From contig NC_044030.1 of the NCBI RefSeq assembly GCF_900496995.4, positions 81,880,017-81,944,016 of the forward strand: a stretch of DNA of 64,000 nt. Direction: 5' to 3'. This document shows positions 63,550 to 64,000 of the stretch, piece by piece. The notes beneath the pieces were generated by a model that saw nothing but the letters and a program-made list of their open reading frames with translations, made no database searches and had not been told where the DNA came from. Source of the DNA: Aquila chrysaetos chrysaetos. Taxonomy: Eukaryota; Chordata; Aves; Accipitriformes; Accipitridae. Numbering within the stretch: position 1 is the stretch's first letter; each line of letters begins with the position of its first letter. The position numbers and the translations under genes are program-made.

Positions 63550-64000
63550 TATGGCACAACTCTGAGACTTGGGGGTTCAAATGTGGCCCCCTGTGCCTGC
63601 TGCAGACAGAGTAATGATATTCTGGGAGGGAATAGAAAACATCCTCCAGTGATCTTGGAGCCCAGCAGAACGTTAATATAAAAAGGACGTGATATAAATA
63701 GAATAAAAATGGCTCTAGCCATAGCTGTGAAACAAGTGGGAGAAGTGATTGGAAGAGAGTTTTTCACTAGTGTTATTACTGACGATGTAAAATGAACTGT
63801 GCGTGGGCAGAACGTTTCCACCAAATACCTGACGTTGAGCCTGAACCCCAAACTGATGGACCTTCTGTCTGATGGCTCAGTGTTCTAAAATGGAGCCTGA
63901 ATTAGGAGCAAAGTTAGCTATTGTCCTTGGCTTTAACAGCTACAGAAAAGCTTCTACGTAGTTTGACTCTAGAGATGCGCAGGGAGTGATGGAGGTTTAT
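63550..64000. other. RIT2: RIT2 intron at right edge, nothing recognised
   Basis: Non-coding sequence beyond the truncated CR1 5' end. The 100-aa minus frame (63549-63851) has no recognised domain. Confidence 0.45.

Noticed and set aside
26700..64000. Search for upstream RIT2 exons (P-loop, DTAGQ, NKxD boxes)
   Set aside because: No minus-strand frame with these motifs was recognised; the upstream exons appear to lie beyond the window.

Overview
This is vertebrate nuclear DNA, almost certainly from a bird. It is AT-rich, intron-like and has very few open frames. Its interspersed repeats are mainly CR1 LINE fragments of several ages, with the CR1-specific 3' tail of short ATTCTRTG-type units. 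There is also one LTR of a type I know from avian genomes. No bacterial or phage gene signature, tRNA, rRNA or CRISPR array was seen. The species cannot be read from the sequence.

Only one convincing host coding segment was found: the last coding exon of RIT2 (Rin), a neuronal Ras-family GTPase, on the minus strand at 26396-26623. It has a clean splice acceptor at 26624-26625, the G5 box (ETSA), a lysine-rich C-terminus and a stop codon, and no CaaX box, as expected for the RIT family. This exon anchors the layout. Everything left of it (1-26395) is RIT2 3' UTR and then 3' flanking DNA. Everything right of it (26624-64000) is read as the last RIT2 intron, because no further RIT2 exon was recognised there. 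In mammals the gene lies in a gene-poor region between PIK3C3 and SYT4, which fits the lack of other genes here.

Left flank (1-26395): single-copy-looking non-coding DNA with a 21-bp tandem repeat (961-1023), decayed amniote SINE/LINE tails (8370-8490, 24518-24625), an A31 tract (14712-14742), an AT palindrome (22356-22427) and a CR1 3' end close to the gene (25453-25640).

Intron (26624-64000): an old CR1 (39029-40070), a very old CR1 relic (42330-43290), a local CpG-rich patch (43393-43633), and an ERV LTR fused to a CR1 fragment with both inner ends missing (45408-46825). These are followed by a C25 tract, another ancient CR1 and an ancient SINE (48220-48920), a pure GAA/TTC triplet array (50496-50550), a GGGAA array (53518-53565) and a CR1 3' end (54484-54693). 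Further right are a 68-bp minisatellite built of palindromes (59550-59710) and a young 5'-truncated CR1 with an uninterrupted reverse-transcriptase frame (62490-63549).

No new multi-gene system was found. The observations most worth following are the palindromic minisatellite, the intronic GAA array, the CpG patch, the LTR/CR1 deletion junction, a possible frameshifted coding relic near 19.1 kb, and a few stretches that look like conserved regulatory DNA.
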